Shown in pieces: positions 53,103 through 61,983 of a DNA stretch of 64,000 nt. The notes below the pieces were generated by a model. That model saw nothing but the letters and a program-made list of their open reading frames with translations, had not been told where the DNA came from and ran no database searches. Origin of the DNA: Candidatus Bathyarchaeota archaeon A05DMB-5 (GTDB lineage Archaea > Thermoproteota > Bathyarchaeia > Bathyarchaeales > Bathycorpusculaceae); NCBI GenBank assembly GCA_019685655.1, contig JABFQP010000006.1:1-64000 (forward strand). Direction: 5' to 3'. Each line of letters begins with the position of its first letter. The first letter of the stretch is position 1. Position numbers and translations under genes: made by a program.

Positions 53103-54533
53103 ATGTTTATGGAGAGAAAGATAGCGGATGTCTGCGCAACTGTTCTAAAACGTGTCACGCCAGACAAGAAAAGGCGCGCAAAAATTGAGGTTTTAGCTAG
53201 AAAACTGGAGAAGAAAGTTGCTAACGCATCTAAAGCTTTGGGTGTTGAAGCTATAGTGCGCGTGGAAGGTTCTGTTGCGAAGGACACTTGGCTCAGCAAA
53301 GAGCCAGACATAGACATTTTCATGCGTGTTCCAACAACTATACCGCGTAAATCGCTTGGAGAAGTCTGCCTAAAAGTAGCCAGAAAAGCCACCGAAGGCG
53401 CAAAACAGATTGAAAGGTTTGCTGAGCATCCGTATTTGGAGGCGATAATTAACGGTGTCAGAGTGAATATTGTGCCTTGTTATAACGTTAAGCGTGGAGA
53501 ATGGTTAAGCGCCACAGACCGGACGCCTTACCATACAGATTATGTTAAAAAGCATTTGAAAATGCCAATGCATGCTGAAGTGCGTTTGCTGAAAAAGTTT
53601 ATGTCAGGAGTGGACGTTTATGGCGCTGAAATAAAAGTCGGCGGGTTCAGCGGTTACCTATGCGAACTTCTAATTTTACACTACAGATCCTTTGCAGAGA
53701 CACTGAAAGCTTTTGCGCAGTATAAGCAAATAAAAGTCATAGACATAGAAGGCTACTACAGAGAAAGAGAAAACGAGCTACCGCTGTTATTCACGGAACC
53801 ATTGATAATCATCGACCCAGTAGACAAAGGAAGAAACGTAGCTTCAGCAGTACAACCACAGAAACTCTACACTTTCATAGCCGCAGCACGAGCTTTCCTA
53901 GAAAAACCCCACTTAGCCTTCTTTTATCCGCCAAAAACAACAGCCTTAACAGCGAAAGAACTGAAACAAACATTAAAGCAGCGTGGCTCCGCCATTGTCC
54001 TCGTAACCTTTGGAAACGTTAACGCTGTCCCAGACGTTTTATGGGGACAACTATACAAGTCTCAGCGTTCTCTCCGCAAGCTTATTGAATTAAACGATTT
54101 CAAAATTTTAAGAGACGCAACGTGGAGTGACGAAAAAAACCTCAACACGTTCCTCTTCGAACTTGAAAACCACCACACCGCACCAGTCAAGAAACACCTT
54201 GGGCCTCCTCTGGAGAGAGAACGTGAATGCAGAGATTTTTTGGAAAAATACACGCATAATTCTGATGTGGTTTCTGGACCATACATTGCGGATGGACGAT
54301 TGGCTGTGCAGCTAAAAAGAAAATACACCGATGTGCGTGTATTGCTCAAGGAAAAGCTGAAGGATGGAGGAAGAAACGCTGGTGTAGCTGAAAAAATTTC
54401 ACACGTCTTAAAGAATGATTTCAAAGTTTTGGTAAACGAAGAAATAGCCGAAATATACACCAAAAACAGCAAATTTGCAGAGTTCTTAACTGATTTTCTT
54501 TCTGGTAAACCAAAATGGTTAGAAACCACTTAG
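53103..54533 (+). CDS. cca: CCA tRNA nucleotidyltransferase, archaeal type (class I)
   Basis: A 476-residue archaeal CCA-adding enzyme. The nucleotidyltransferase motif is GSVAKDTWLSKEPDIDIFM, with the metal-binding D-I-D. It adds CCA to tRNA 3' ends without a template and works after RNase Z. ATG at 53103 is taken; a second ATG two codons later has better AAGGG spacing. Its last 15 bases overlap the opposing uppP gene. Note that tRNA-Asp in this window already encodes CCA. Confidence 0.95.
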   Translation: MFMERKIADVCATVLKRVTPDKKRRAKIEVLARKLEKKVANASKALGVEAIVRVEGSVAKDTWLSKEPDIDIFMRVPTTIPRKSLGEVCLKVARKATEGAKQIERFAEHPYLEAIINGVRVNIVPCYNVKRGEWLSATDRTPYHTDYVKKHLKMPMHAEVRLLKKFMSGVDVYGAEIKVGGFSGYLCELLILHYRSFAETLKAFAQYKQIKVIDIEGYYRERENELPLLFTEPLIIIDPVDKGRNVASAVQPQKLYTFIAAARAFLEKPHLAFFYPPKTTALTAKELKQTLKQRGSAIVLVTFGNVNAVPDVLWGQLYKSQRSLRKLIELNDFKILRDATWSDEKNLNTFLFELENHHTAPVKKHLGPPLERERECRDFLEKYTHNSDVVSGPYIADGRLAVQLKRKYTDVRVLLKEKLKDGGRNAGVAEKISHVLKNDFKVLVNEEIAEIYTKNSKFAEFLTDFLSGKPKWLETT

Positions 54534-55319
54534 GCTCAACGCTATTAATGCGACGCCAAAAAGCCAGCAGTATAACGCGAAAAAGTGAAACTTCTTTTTA
54601 GCAAGGATTTTCCAGAGCAACTTTATTGTTAAATAGCCAACAATCATTGCAGCAACGACTCCCACGAGGATTTCTGTCCATCCTAAACCCGCAGTTACAA
54701 GTGTCCCGTAATCCTTGTATGCCGTGTAGCCGATGGCGCCGATTATTGCTGGTATCGAAAGCAGAAATGAGAATTTGAAGGCTTTTTCACGTTTTATTCC
54801 TAACAACAATGCAATAGCGATTGTTGCCCCACTTCTGGAGACGCCTGGAATTATAGCTAAGCCTTCTGCCACACCAACAATTACCGCAGTCAAATAGTCT
54901 ATGCCATCTTTTTCTTCCTTTCCAATCTTCGACAAGTAAAGCACTAAACCGAAAACAACGAACGCTACAGCAATTGGCAGCAGATTTTGGAACGTTTGCT
55001 CCACGGGCTCTTTAAGTAAAACGCCTACAACCACGGCTGGGATTGTTCCCACGATTATTAAAGATAATAGTTTGCCGTGTTCTGTTTTGAAATCAAAGCG
55101 AACCAGAGCTGCAAAGATTTTTTTGATGTCCTCTCTGAAGAAGAACAATACTACGAGCAATGTTCCAATATGCAGCATAAACTCGAAAAGAAGCGAATTC
55201 TGTGTGCCGAGAAAATGTAGAAAATGTTCGGCTACTTTCAAGTGTCCGGTGCTTGAGATGGGTAGCCATTCTGTTAAGCCTTGTATTGTGCCGAGAATTG
55301 CTGTTTCCACCAGACCCAA
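54519..55319 (-). CDS. uppP: Undecaprenyl-diphosphatase-like UppP/BacA
   Basis: A 266-residue membrane protein with seven or eight helices and the family motifs GLTEWLPISSTGHL (Glu and Ser) and GVSRSGAT (Ser-Arg). It dephosphorylates polyprenyl diphosphate to recycle the carrier lipid; in archaea the carrier is dolichol-like. It would support glycan export and protein glycosylation, which fits the surface proteins in this window. ATG-to-stop length is normal. Confidence 0.94.
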   Translation of the reverse strand: MGLVETAILGTIQGLTEWLPISSTGHLKVAEHFLHFLGTQNSLLFEFMLHIGTLLVVLFFFREDIKKIFAALVRFDFKTEHGKLLSLIIVGTIPAVVVGVLLKEPVEQTFQNLLPIAVAFVVFGLVLYLSKIGKEEKDGIDYLTAVIVGVAEGLAIIPGVSRSGATIAIALLLGIKREKAFKFSFLLSIPAIIGAIGYTAYKDYGTLVTAGLGWTEILVGVVAAMIVGYLTIKLLWKILAKKKFHFFALYCWLFGVALIALSLSGF

Positions 55320-55412
55320 ATGTTATCGCCGCTTTCCTTTCTTGTATTTTCGAGTTATGTTTAAAAGATTAATTCAAGTAACACATTAATTCTTCAATGC
55401 TGGTGTAAATGA

Positions 55413-55952
55413 ATGAGTGGGTATCCGCCTGGAAGCCGCGAAGACCGTGAAATGCTGGCTAAAATGCCCATGGAAAAGCTGCTTGACTATTTCTTTCTGG
55501 AAATCCGAAACCTGTGGAGAGTTGACGGCTTATACTTTCTTGGCATAGAGAAAAAGTTTGGCACAGAAGCAGCTACAGAAATTGACGCTGGAGTTTGGGA
55601 AACAATGGCTGCAATAGAAGCCAAAAGCCTGCAAAAAATGTTCAACATTGGCGAAAATCCGGATGTCCCAACAATTATTGATTTACTGCGAAAATCAAGT
55701 TGGGCTTTAGATCAGCCGTTCAAAACTGTCGAGGTAAGCAGTAAAAGAGGCACTTTAAGCGTTGACCGTTGCAGAACACAAGAAACACGCTTAATCAAAG
55801 GATTAAGCGAGTTTCCATGCAAAAAAGTCAGATTCGGCTATTTGAAAAACTTCGCAAAGACGCTCAACCCAAACGTGGAAGTAGACTGCATAGTTTGCCC
55901 GCCAGACAAGCACCCCAAAAATCTATGGTGCAAATGGGAGTTTCGCTTATAA
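55413..55952 (+). CDS. Hypothetical protein, DUF6125/ATC-hydrolase-like
   Basis: A 179-residue soluble protein. The pattern LRNLWRVDGLYFLGIEKKFGTEAATEID, with a helical core and three Cys near the C-terminus (FPCKKVRF, VDCIVCPPDKHP, LWCKW), resembles archaeal DUF6125 proteins and, more distantly, L-2-amino-thiazoline-4-carboxylate hydrolase-like proteins. The CxxC suggests metal binding. It is divergent from uppP. I would not assign a reaction. Confidence 0.65.
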   Translation: MSGYPPGSREDREMLAKMPMEKLLDYFFLEIRNLWRVDGLYFLGIEKKFGTEAATEIDAGVWETMAAIEAKSLQKMFNIGENPDVPTIIDLLRKSSWALDQPFKTVEVSSKRGTLSVDRCRTQETRLIKGLSEFPCKKVRFGYLKNFAKTLNPNVEVDCIVCPPDKHPKNLWCKWEFRL

Positions 55953-56049
55953 TTTTTAGTAAATTACAGTTTGTTTCCTCTTTCTAGCACGTACTTAAAA
56001 CCATAGAATAATCGCATAGAAAACACCTTGCTTGCTTTTGTGTGTATTA

Positions 56050-56508
56050 TTATGTTGTTGCCTCGCGCAAAAAGTGTTCTTTTGGGGTTTTAGTCGAAAA
56101 ATAGATTGAGCATCCTATAGCGTAAACGAAAGGGAAGGGTAGAAATAGAATTCTTGCTATGCTCAGATATTGATACCACGGGTCGCCACTTTCCAAATAA
56201 AGCATGTAACGCCATACTCCCATAAAATTGTAACACCATATGAAAAACAAGACAAAAACTATCCAAAATATTATTGAGCTGTGCCAAGCGTACCTTGCCC
56301 GGGCAAGTATCATAAATGAAACACTGAAAGCAAAAACCGCAAGCATTAGCGGAGCGTAAAATATTGGTGAAAGTTGGGCTGATGTGCCAGAGGAATACGG
56401 TCCACCAACCATAGCAACTACCCAAAACAATAAGAAAATAAAAAGCAAAGCTATTCCACTCAAGACAGTTAGCCAAGCTACTACTGTCACGCCAATCGGT
56501 CTTTTCAC
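56050..56508 (-). CDS. Four-helix membrane protein
   Basis: A 152-residue integral membrane protein with four hydrophobic helices (about 8-30, 48-68, 75-96 and 118-138). The start is GTG with GGGG about five bases before it. No motif for transport or catalysis was seen. Inverted repeats lie 30-58 bases upstream. Long C-terminal tails are absent. Function unknown. Confidence 0.65.
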   Translation of the reverse strand: MKRPIGVTVVAWLTVLSGIALLFIFLLFWVVAMVGGPYSSGTSAQLSPIFYAPLMLAVFAFSVSFMILARARYAWHSSIIFWIVFVLFFIWCYNFMGVWRYMLYLESGDPWYQYLSIARILFLPFPFVYAIGCSIYFSTKTPKEHFLREATT

Positions 56509-56537
56509 AACTGCCCCTTCACCTTTATAGTATGGCA

Positions 56538-56566
56538 GTTCGCACAGATAAAGGTTAAGCGAACCT
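56538..56566. promoter_or_regulatory. Overlapping inverted repeats upstream of membrane gene
   Basis: GTTCGC (56538-56543) and GCGAAC (56559-56564) are perfect inverted repeats 15 bases apart. Inside the second arm, AGGTT (56552-56556) and AACCT (56562-56566) form an alternative, mutually exclusive hairpin. A CTATAAAGG TATA-like box lies closer to the gene at about 56525-56533. It may be an operator or a small RNA switch. Confidence 0.25.
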
Positions 56567-56707
56567 AAGCATACGTGATAAGGATGCCCTCCTTACCATA
56601 TCTCATCAATTTGGCCAAAATCTCTCAAGAAACATAGAAAAGAGTTTCCACTAAATTAATAAAAAACGTGGGAAAACTGGGTTACGAATTAAAGCTATTA
56701 GCTTAAC

Positions 56708-56848
56708 CTAATATCTTCTTCTTTGGCCTCTTCTTTTCGACCAGCACTCTCGGCAGTAAACGGGCCTATTTGGGTCAGGCTTGAAGGGGACTTCACATTC
56801 CTGTCCACAATCAGCACAAACTGCCTTGTGCATCTCTTTCTCTGACAT
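56708..56848 (-). CDS. 46-residue CxxC-x17-CxxC zinc-binding protein
   Basis: A small basic protein with AVCADCGQECEVPFKP and VYCRECWSKRR, that is two CxxC pairs (C11/C14 and C32/C35) 17 residues apart, plus an Arg-rich end. It matches the CxxC-x17-CxxC zinc-ribbon group seen repeatedly in archaeal genomes, probably nucleic-acid binding. GGAG precedes the ATG by about 13 bases. The stretch around it is otherwise gene-free. Confidence 0.75.
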   Translation of the reverse strand: MSEKEMHKAVCADCGQECEVPFKPDPNRPVYCRECWSKRRGQRRRY

Positions 56849-57038
56849 TTTACTATTTCAACTCCTTACGCGTTTATCGTGCAAAAATCGCTTCTTGCAC
56901 AACGCAATCATCCACTACACTGACGCTTATAAAACTTGTTATCAAACGTTCAAAATCTAAACAAGCCACATCTACACGCAAACATGTTAAGGTTCTTATT
57001 TATGAAAGCCGTAAAAAGTAGTTAGAGAGGCGCTGTTG

Positions 57039-57584
57039 ATGGCTAGTCAGCAACCAGAAATAATCTCTCGACTTCGTGAGTTTTCTCCGACAAAAACTGC
57101 CGGCTTAATTTCTGACACACATGTTCCAGCAAGAGCCAGAGAACTTCCCAAAAAAGTGTTCGAAGTCTTCGACAAAGTAGACTTCATTGTGCATGCCGGA
57201 GACCTTGTGCAGTTGTCTGTCATCGACGAGTTGGAACAGCTTGCGCCAGTCTTGGCTGTTTACGGCAACATGGATGGACCAGAAATCCGCGGAAAACTAC
57301 CAAAACTCGACTCCGTAAAAGTTTTCGACTGGAAAATAGGAGTAATACACAATCCAGGCGCGCTTTTCGGCTTAGCAAAAATGCGTGAAATCGCTGAACG
57401 GAACGCATTTAACGTGCTTGTTTATGGGCACACGCATAGCTCTAACATAAAATGGGAAGGAAACACTCTTTTCATAAACCCAGGAAGCCCAACCAATCCT
57501 ATTCCGCCTTTCATTAACAAGCCCACTGTAGCTTTGCTTAGAATTACAAAGGAGAAAATAATACCGGAGATAGTTCAGATTTAG
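57039..57584 (+). CDS. YfcE/MJ0936-type metallophosphoesterase
   Basis: A 181-residue calcineurin-like phosphoesterase. Metal ligands lie in GLISDTHVP (D-x-H), HAGDLV, VYGNMDGP (N, D), IGVIHNPGA and VYGHTHSSNIK. This compact type hydrolyses phosphodiesters such as cyclic nucleotides or model substrates. ATG at 57039 has GAGAGG eight bases before it; TTG just before it is possible. It overlaps the convergent CoA-binding gene by four bases. Confidence 0.9.
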   Translation: MASQQPEIISRLREFSPTKTAGLISDTHVPARARELPKKVFEVFDKVDFIVHAGDLVQLSVIDELEQLAPVLAVYGNMDGPEIRGKLPKLDSVKVFDWKIGVIHNPGALFGLAKMREIAERNAFNVLVYGHTHSSNIKWEGNTLFINPGSPTNPIPPFINKPTVALLRITKEKIIPEIVQI

Positions 57585-58024
57585 ACAAGTTTACGCTTCT
57601 CAATTAATCGACGGTGCTCTTGCATCATGCACTTGTCCATAATCACGGTTAAGCCTGCTTTTCTTGCTTTTTCAGCCGCCTGCTCGTTAACGATTCCCAA
57701 CTGCATCCAAACCACATACGGCACGCCATGCAGCTTCTTTAACTGAATTGCTTGCTCCACTAATGGCAAAACCTCCGCAGACGGTCTAAAAATGTCCACA
57801 ACCTCAACACTTTTCTGCACTTCAGCCGGCATATCCAGCAAGCTCTTATAGCTTTTCTCTCCCAAGACTTCATTGGCAGAGGGGTTTACTGGTATAATGC
57901 GAAAGCCATGAGCTTTTAGGTATTCAGCCACTCTGTGGCTGTCTTTTGAAGGGTTTTTGGACAACCCAACAACAGCGACGGTTCTGTATCTTGTTAAAAT
58001 CTCTTCAATAACATTTTGACTCAA
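57581..58024 (-). CDS. CoA-binding domain protein (YccU type)
   Basis: A 147-residue Rossmann protein: TVAVVGLSKNPSKDSHRVAEYLKAHGF, VVDIFRPSAEV and PYVVWMQLGI are typical of the COG1832 CoA-binding group related to the CoA-binding domain of succinyl-CoA synthetase. It probably binds CoA or a CoA ester; no catalytic role is known. Its ATG overlaps the stop of the surface protein gene, so they are co-transcribed although the functions seem unrelated. Confidence 0.88.
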   Translation of the reverse strand: MSQNVIEEILTRYRTVAVVGLSKNPSKDSHRVAEYLKAHGFRIIPVNPSANEVLGEKSYKSLLDMPAEVQKSVEVVDIFRPSAEVLPLVEQAIQLKKLHGVPYVVWMQLGIVNEQAAEKARKAGLTVIMDKCMMQEHRRLIEKRKLV

Positions 58025-58518
58025 CTTTCCGGCTCCTTACAATAAAAGATTGAATTAATGGATTTACCAGCTTTGCGAAGAATTATTGCCACAAGTAATA
58101 TGGTAAAGAGTAAAGTCAATAGCAGTAATGGATTCTGAAATTCGGGGATTTGCACTGGTCCATACCATGAACCGTATCCATCAATATTGCGGTGAGCTCG
58201 AACTGTTGCAGTTGGCGTTCCAGAAATAGCTCCTAAATTGCAGTGGACTATAAAGGTTGTTTCTGGTCGAAAGTTCACCGGAAAAGTTTGGGTATCTCCG
58301 TCAACGTTTACTTCTATGTAGTCAAGATAGTGTGGGATAGTTTGGCTCTGTGGAGAATGAGAAACCGTGACGTTCAAAACGGTGTCGCCGTCGTCGTTCC
58401 AGGCAATCACGTTTGTTACAGTTGGGATTCCTGCAAATGCTCGTGATGTGGAGTTCGCGATGTATAAGATTAACATGCCTAAAGCTATTATGTAAATGAG
58501 TCTTTTTGTTTTGTTCAA
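58021..58518 (-). CDS. Secreted protein with PEF-CTERM-like C-terminal anchor
   Basis: A 165-residue exported protein with a signal peptide (about 1-29), a single domain of about 90 residues, then VQIPEFQNP followed by a hydrophobic helix and a basic tail. IPEF-helix-Lys/Arg is the form of PEF-CTERM archaeal sorting signals. The domain (VLNVTVSHSPQSQTIPHYLDYIEVNVDG) resembles the superoxide reductase/desulfoferrodoxin fold, but the usual C-N-x-H-G iron-ligand segment is not intact, so enzyme activity is doubtful. ATGA overlap with the CoA-binding gene. Confidence 0.6.
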   Translation of the reverse strand: MNKTKRLIYIIALGMLILYIANSTSRAFAGIPTVTNVIAWNDDGDTVLNVTVSHSPQSQTIPHYLDYIEVNVDGDTQTFPVNFRPETTFIVHCNLGAISGTPTATVRAHRNIDGYGSWYGPVQIPEFQNPLLLLTLLFTILLVAIILRKAGKSINSIFYCKEPES

Positions 58519-58550
58519 TTATTCCACTTTCTAATTCTTACCAATCAAGG

Positions 58551-58970
58551 TTAAGGTATAAGATTTGTGTAGAGAAATATATAGACTAAAATGCCGAAGA
58601 GCAATGTCATTAGCCATAGAATCATAGTAACCCTCATTATTTTCTTTCTTTTCATGCAAGACTGGAAGGATGATTGTAAATGCCATGAAGCGACAAGCCA
58701 AACCGCAAAACTTTCAGCCAAAACTCCTAAGATTACGTGTGTCATGGTGACAAGAGAGAACAAGTTAAAACTGTAATTTAGTCTTAAAGAAGAAGGCAAC
58801 ATCACAACCGCAAATGAAGCCGTATTAAAAACCAACGCAATCAGCATCGTTATTCCATGCAAATACAACTTTCTCTTACTTTTCAACATAAGGCTTACAG
58901 AAAGTATAGCCAAAACAATAATCTGAAAGGCAAGGTTAACTTGAGCCACAAACAAATCCACAAACTTCAC
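58551..58970 (-). CDS. Four-helix membrane protein, DUF420-like
   Basis: A 139-residue membrane protein with four helices (about 10-29, 39-58, 72-95 and 112-133). LYLHGITM and TMTHVILG, with His in two helices, resemble DUF420-type proteins linked to heme biology or membrane redox. Evidence for heme binding is weak. It is probably the first gene of a short minus-strand run ending at 57581. Upstream is a TATA-rich region. Confidence 0.6.
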   Translation of the reverse strand: MKFVDLFVAQVNLAFQIIVLAILSVSLMLKSKRKLYLHGITMLIALVFNTASFAVVMLPSSLRLNYSFNLFSLVTMTHVILGVLAESFAVWLVASWHLQSSFQSCMKRKKIMRVTMILWLMTLLFGILVYIFLYTNLIP

Positions 58971-59119
58971 CGTAGTTAATAGTAAACATGACTAACGGTA
59001 TAAGATTTTCACTTTAACTTATCTCTCTCCAGAATGTTGGAGTGTCGGTTCATAGAGTGTTTTAAAAGCAGAAAATGCGAAGCGTTTTAACTGCAGTTTG
59101 CGAGTGGAGGTGCGCGTAT

Positions 59120-59257
59120 ATGGAGCGTTGTAGAAACCCGTGGAATAAGGAATGTAAGAACCCTAACATTGAAGTTTACATTCTCTTCAAGGGAGAAAAA
59201 ACACCCATTTGCAAACGTTGCTGGAGTAAGCTTGCGAATAAAGAGTTGGAGTGGTGA
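59120..59257 (+). CDS. 45-residue zinc-binding protein
   Basis: A small protein with MERCRNPWNKEC and PICKRCWSKLA, giving Cys at 4, 12, 31 and 34, arranged as a zinc site. GGAGGTG lies seven bases before the ATG at 59120; the frame is open 15 codons upstream but the strong ribosome site fixes the start. The last part resembles the 46-residue zinc protein at 56708. It is followed after six bases by the next small gene. Possible nucleic-acid or ribosome binding. Confidence 0.68.
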   Translation: MERCRNPWNKECKNPNIEVYILFKGEKTPICKRCWSKLANKELEW

Positions 59258-59263
59258 AAACTG

Positions 59264-59509
59264 ATGGAAAGATTCAGTATGAACACGGCGAGATCCTTTC
59301 TCGGAAAAAACGTAAACCTTCACTTGAAAGACGGTTCAATTATAGTGAATGTTTTGCTTTCAGAGATTCTAAAAGACGAGTTTGGAAGGGTGACTTTCGT
59401 TAAATGTGTGCCTTACAAGAAAGAAAGCGAGTTCAAGATACCATTAAAGAGCATAGCATGGGCTGAACTTTTGAATCTCAACTTGATTCTCATCGGCGAT
59501 AACAATTAG
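59264..59509 (+). CDS. 81-residue Lsm/SH3-like small protein
   Basis: A compact beta-rich protein. ARSFLGKNVNLHLKDGSIIVNVLLSEI has the flow of the Sm1 motif of Lsm proteins: L-G-K, a strand, K-D-G, a strand. The Sm2 signature is not clear. GGAGTGGTGA six bases upstream of the ATG supports translation. It is coupled to the zinc-binding gene upstream. RNA binding is possible but unproven. Confidence 0.62.
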   Translation: MERFSMNTARSFLGKNVNLHLKDGSIIVNVLLSEILKDEFGRVTFVKCVPYKKESEFKIPLKSIAWAELLNLNLILIGDNN

Positions 59510-59608
59510 GACACAGCCGTAATAGCCTTCTATTTTTGGATAGTTTTTAAACGATATTGTTAAACAACCTTAAATAATTCTCGGCAGACTCTCTAAACGG
59601 CGATAAAA

Positions 59609-60610
59609 ATGCCGTGCACAGTTATAGCTGGAGCCTTCTGGGGAGACGAAGGAAAAGGAAAAATAATCTCTTACTTAGCCTTGAAAGACAAACTTGACGT
59701 TTGCGTGAGAACGGGTTCTGTTAACGCCGCCCACACAGTATGGTATAAAGGTAACCGTTACGCGTTGCATATGGTTCCCGCAGCCTTTGTCTATGAAAAA
59801 TGCCGTTTACTAATCGGTGCGGGTTCAAATGTTGAAGTTAAACAGTTACTCGAAGAAATAGAACAAACAGGCACCAAAAACCGCATAGGCGTAGACGCTC
59901 AAGCTTCCATAATCGAAGAAAAACACTCAATGCAAGACAAAGCAAGCGCACATCTCAAACAAGTCGTAGGCACAACCGGCAGAGGCGTAGGCCCAGCAAT
60001 CGAAGAACGCGTCCGCAGAACAGCAAAACTTGCAAGAGACATTCCAGAACTCAAGCCATACTTAACAGACGTGTCGAAAGAGGCTAACGAAGCAATAGAT
60101 AAAGGCAAAAATGTCATGCTCGAAGGAACACAAGGCTTGTTGCTTTCGCTTTATCATGGAACATACCCCTACGTGACAGGACGAGACACAAGCGCAGCAG
60201 CAATCTGCTCCGAAGCAGGAGTAGGTCCAACAAAAATTGATGAGGTCTTAATAGTATTCAAGTCCTTCATGACACGTGTCGGTGCAGGCCCACTGCCTGG
60301 AGAAATAACAAAAGAAGAAGCCATAAAACGTGGATGGTTCGAAACCGCTGCTGGAACAGGCCGTGACAGACGCTCGGCTCCATTCAATTTTGAACTCGCA
60401 AAGAAAGCTGTTATGCTTAATAGCGCAACTCAAGCCGCGGTCACAAAACTTGACGTTCTCTTCCCAACATGCAAAGGCGCGAAAACATATGATGACCTTC
60501 CAAAGGACGCTAAACAGTTCATAAAGGAAATTGAAAAATCCACAGGCATTCCAGTTGTGTTAATAGGCACCGGACCAGAAGCCTTAGACATAATTGACAG
60601 AAGAAAATAA
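59609..60610 (+). CDS. purA: Adenylosuccinate synthetase
   Basis: A 333-residue PurA. The GTP P-loop is GAFWGDEGKGK, and the IMP/Asp site includes VGTTGRGVGPA, EGTQGLLLS and the final-third RDRRSAPFN. It converts IMP, Asp and GTP to adenylosuccinate, the first step to AMP. At 333 residues it is of the short archaeal form, about 90 shorter than the bacterial one. It uses ATG with GGCGAT upstream. No other purine genes are close. Confidence 0.95.
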   Translation: MPCTVIAGAFWGDEGKGKIISYLALKDKLDVCVRTGSVNAAHTVWYKGNRYALHMVPAAFVYEKCRLLIGAGSNVEVKQLLEEIEQTGTKNRIGVDAQASIIEEKHSMQDKASAHLKQVVGTTGRGVGPAIEERVRRTAKLARDIPELKPYLTDVSKEANEAIDKGKNVMLEGTQGLLLSLYHGTYPYVTGRDTSAAAICSEAGVGPTKIDEVLIVFKSFMTRVGAGPLPGEITKEEAIKRGWFETAAGTGRDRRSAPFNFELAKKAVMLNSATQAAVTKLDVLFPTCKGAKTYDDLPKDAKQFIKEIEKSTGIPVVLIGTGPEALDIIDRRK

Positions 60611-60694
60611 TCCTAATAACCTCTTAGGTAAAACAGATTTTCTCGACAAAAAGCATAAAACATCAACAATTATACTAAAGTAAAATTCCAACAA

Positions 60695-61903
60695 TTGGAA
60701 GTCAGATTGTTGACAGCAGCTAACTATCGAAAAATTCTAAGGTCGAGCTTTCCATTTGAAGTGTTAAACAAAGACTTGAAACTAATTTTTACCTCTGACT
60801 TGTTAGGTTCTTTTGGTGACGGGCTTTACGCTTATCTCCTGCCAGTTTACTTGACTGAAAGCCTCGGAGCCAACGATGTAGAAGTCGGCATAGTCTATGC
60901 CATAGTAAGTTTAGTTGCAGCATTAACTTTGCTTGTGGCTGGAACACTTGCAGACAAGTATGACCGTAAAAAAATCATGATAGCCGGCTGGATAGCATGG
61001 GTGCCCGCACCCTTAATTTTCTCCCTCGCAAACAATTGGTTGCAAACATTACCTGGCATCGTTTTGTGGGGAGTTTGGCTCGGTGGACCAACAAGCACAG
61101 CATACATTGTAACAACTGCTGAAAAGACTAAGTTGACATTGACTTTCACTTTGATTTCTTCAGCGTGGTCTTTCGGTTACATTTTTTCGCCGGCTGTCGG
61201 AGGATATTTAGCAGGAACTGTTGGAATGCATGTTGTTTTTTATTTAGCCTTCGTTTTCTACGCTCTTGCAGGACTAGTCCTAGCCTTCATAAGCAGTCAA
61301 CATGCAATTCGCTTAACTCAAGAACCATCAGAAAAGAATTACTCTTTCTTCAAACTTTTAAAAACAAAGAGGTTGCTCAAACTTTCGATTCTATTTGCTT
61401 CTCTAATTTTCGTCACACTCATGTTTAGACCGTTCATTCCCAAATTCCTCGCAGATGTCTATCGTTACGGCAAGTTTGAAATAGGCATCTTAGGCTCCAT
61501 TTCCTTCTTCAGCTCAACAATTTTAGGCATCCTCTTAGGCAAGCTTGGAGATAAATGGAAAAAATCCGTTGCTCTCTCTATAGCTATGCTTCTAAGCAGC
61601 TTATCATTAATTCTTCTTCTACTGTTCAGCGAATTCTATATTCTAATAATCGCCTTTTTCCTAATAGGAGGCTCCTATATTCTGTGGTCTCTGATGAGCG
61701 CCATAATTGGGCCTCTTGCTCCAGAACACATGAGGGCACGATGGATTTCCATACCACAAACTGTCAGCATTTTCACCTCTTTCGTAGCGCCCTACGTCGG
61801 CGGCGTCCTATACAGCATTTCTCAATCTTACTTGTTTATAATAGCCGTAGTGGTAACGCTCTTTTTTTCATTGTTGGTTTTCTCGAAAGTTTTTGAGACG
61901 TAA
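60695..61903 (+). CDS. Major facilitator superfamily transporter
   Basis: A 402-residue membrane carrier with about twelve helices and the MFS loop motif GTLADKYDRKKIMIAG between helices 2 and 3, and a similar GKLGDKWKKS in the second half. It should carry a small solute or drug by proton or ion coupling. Starts are TTG (60695 or 60707). It precedes the HtrA-type protease gene but the latter has its own ribosome site. Substrate cannot be inferred. Confidence 0.87.
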   Translation: MEVRLLTAANYRKILRSSFPFEVLNKDLKLIFTSDLLGSFGDGLYAYLLPVYLTESLGANDVEVGIVYAIVSLVAALTLLVAGTLADKYDRKKIMIAGWIAWVPAPLIFSLANNWLQTLPGIVLWGVWLGGPTSTAYIVTTAEKTKLTLTFTLISSAWSFGYIFSPAVGGYLAGTVGMHVVFYLAFVFYALAGLVLAFISSQHAIRLTQEPSEKNYSFFKLLKTKRLLKLSILFASLIFVTLMFRPFIPKFLADVYRYGKFEIGILGSISFFSSTILGILLGKLGDKWKKSVALSIAMLLSSLSLILLLLFSEFYILIIAFFLIGGSYILWSLMSAIIGPLAPEHMRARWISIPQTVSIFTSFVAPYVGGVLYSISQSYLFIIAVVVTLFFSLLVFSKVFET

Positions 61904-61983
61904 AAAAAGTGCCACCAGCAAGTTTTGCGGAACTTTTATTTTTCAGCAGTACACTCGGTTATCGTTTAAGAGAGGTGAAACAG

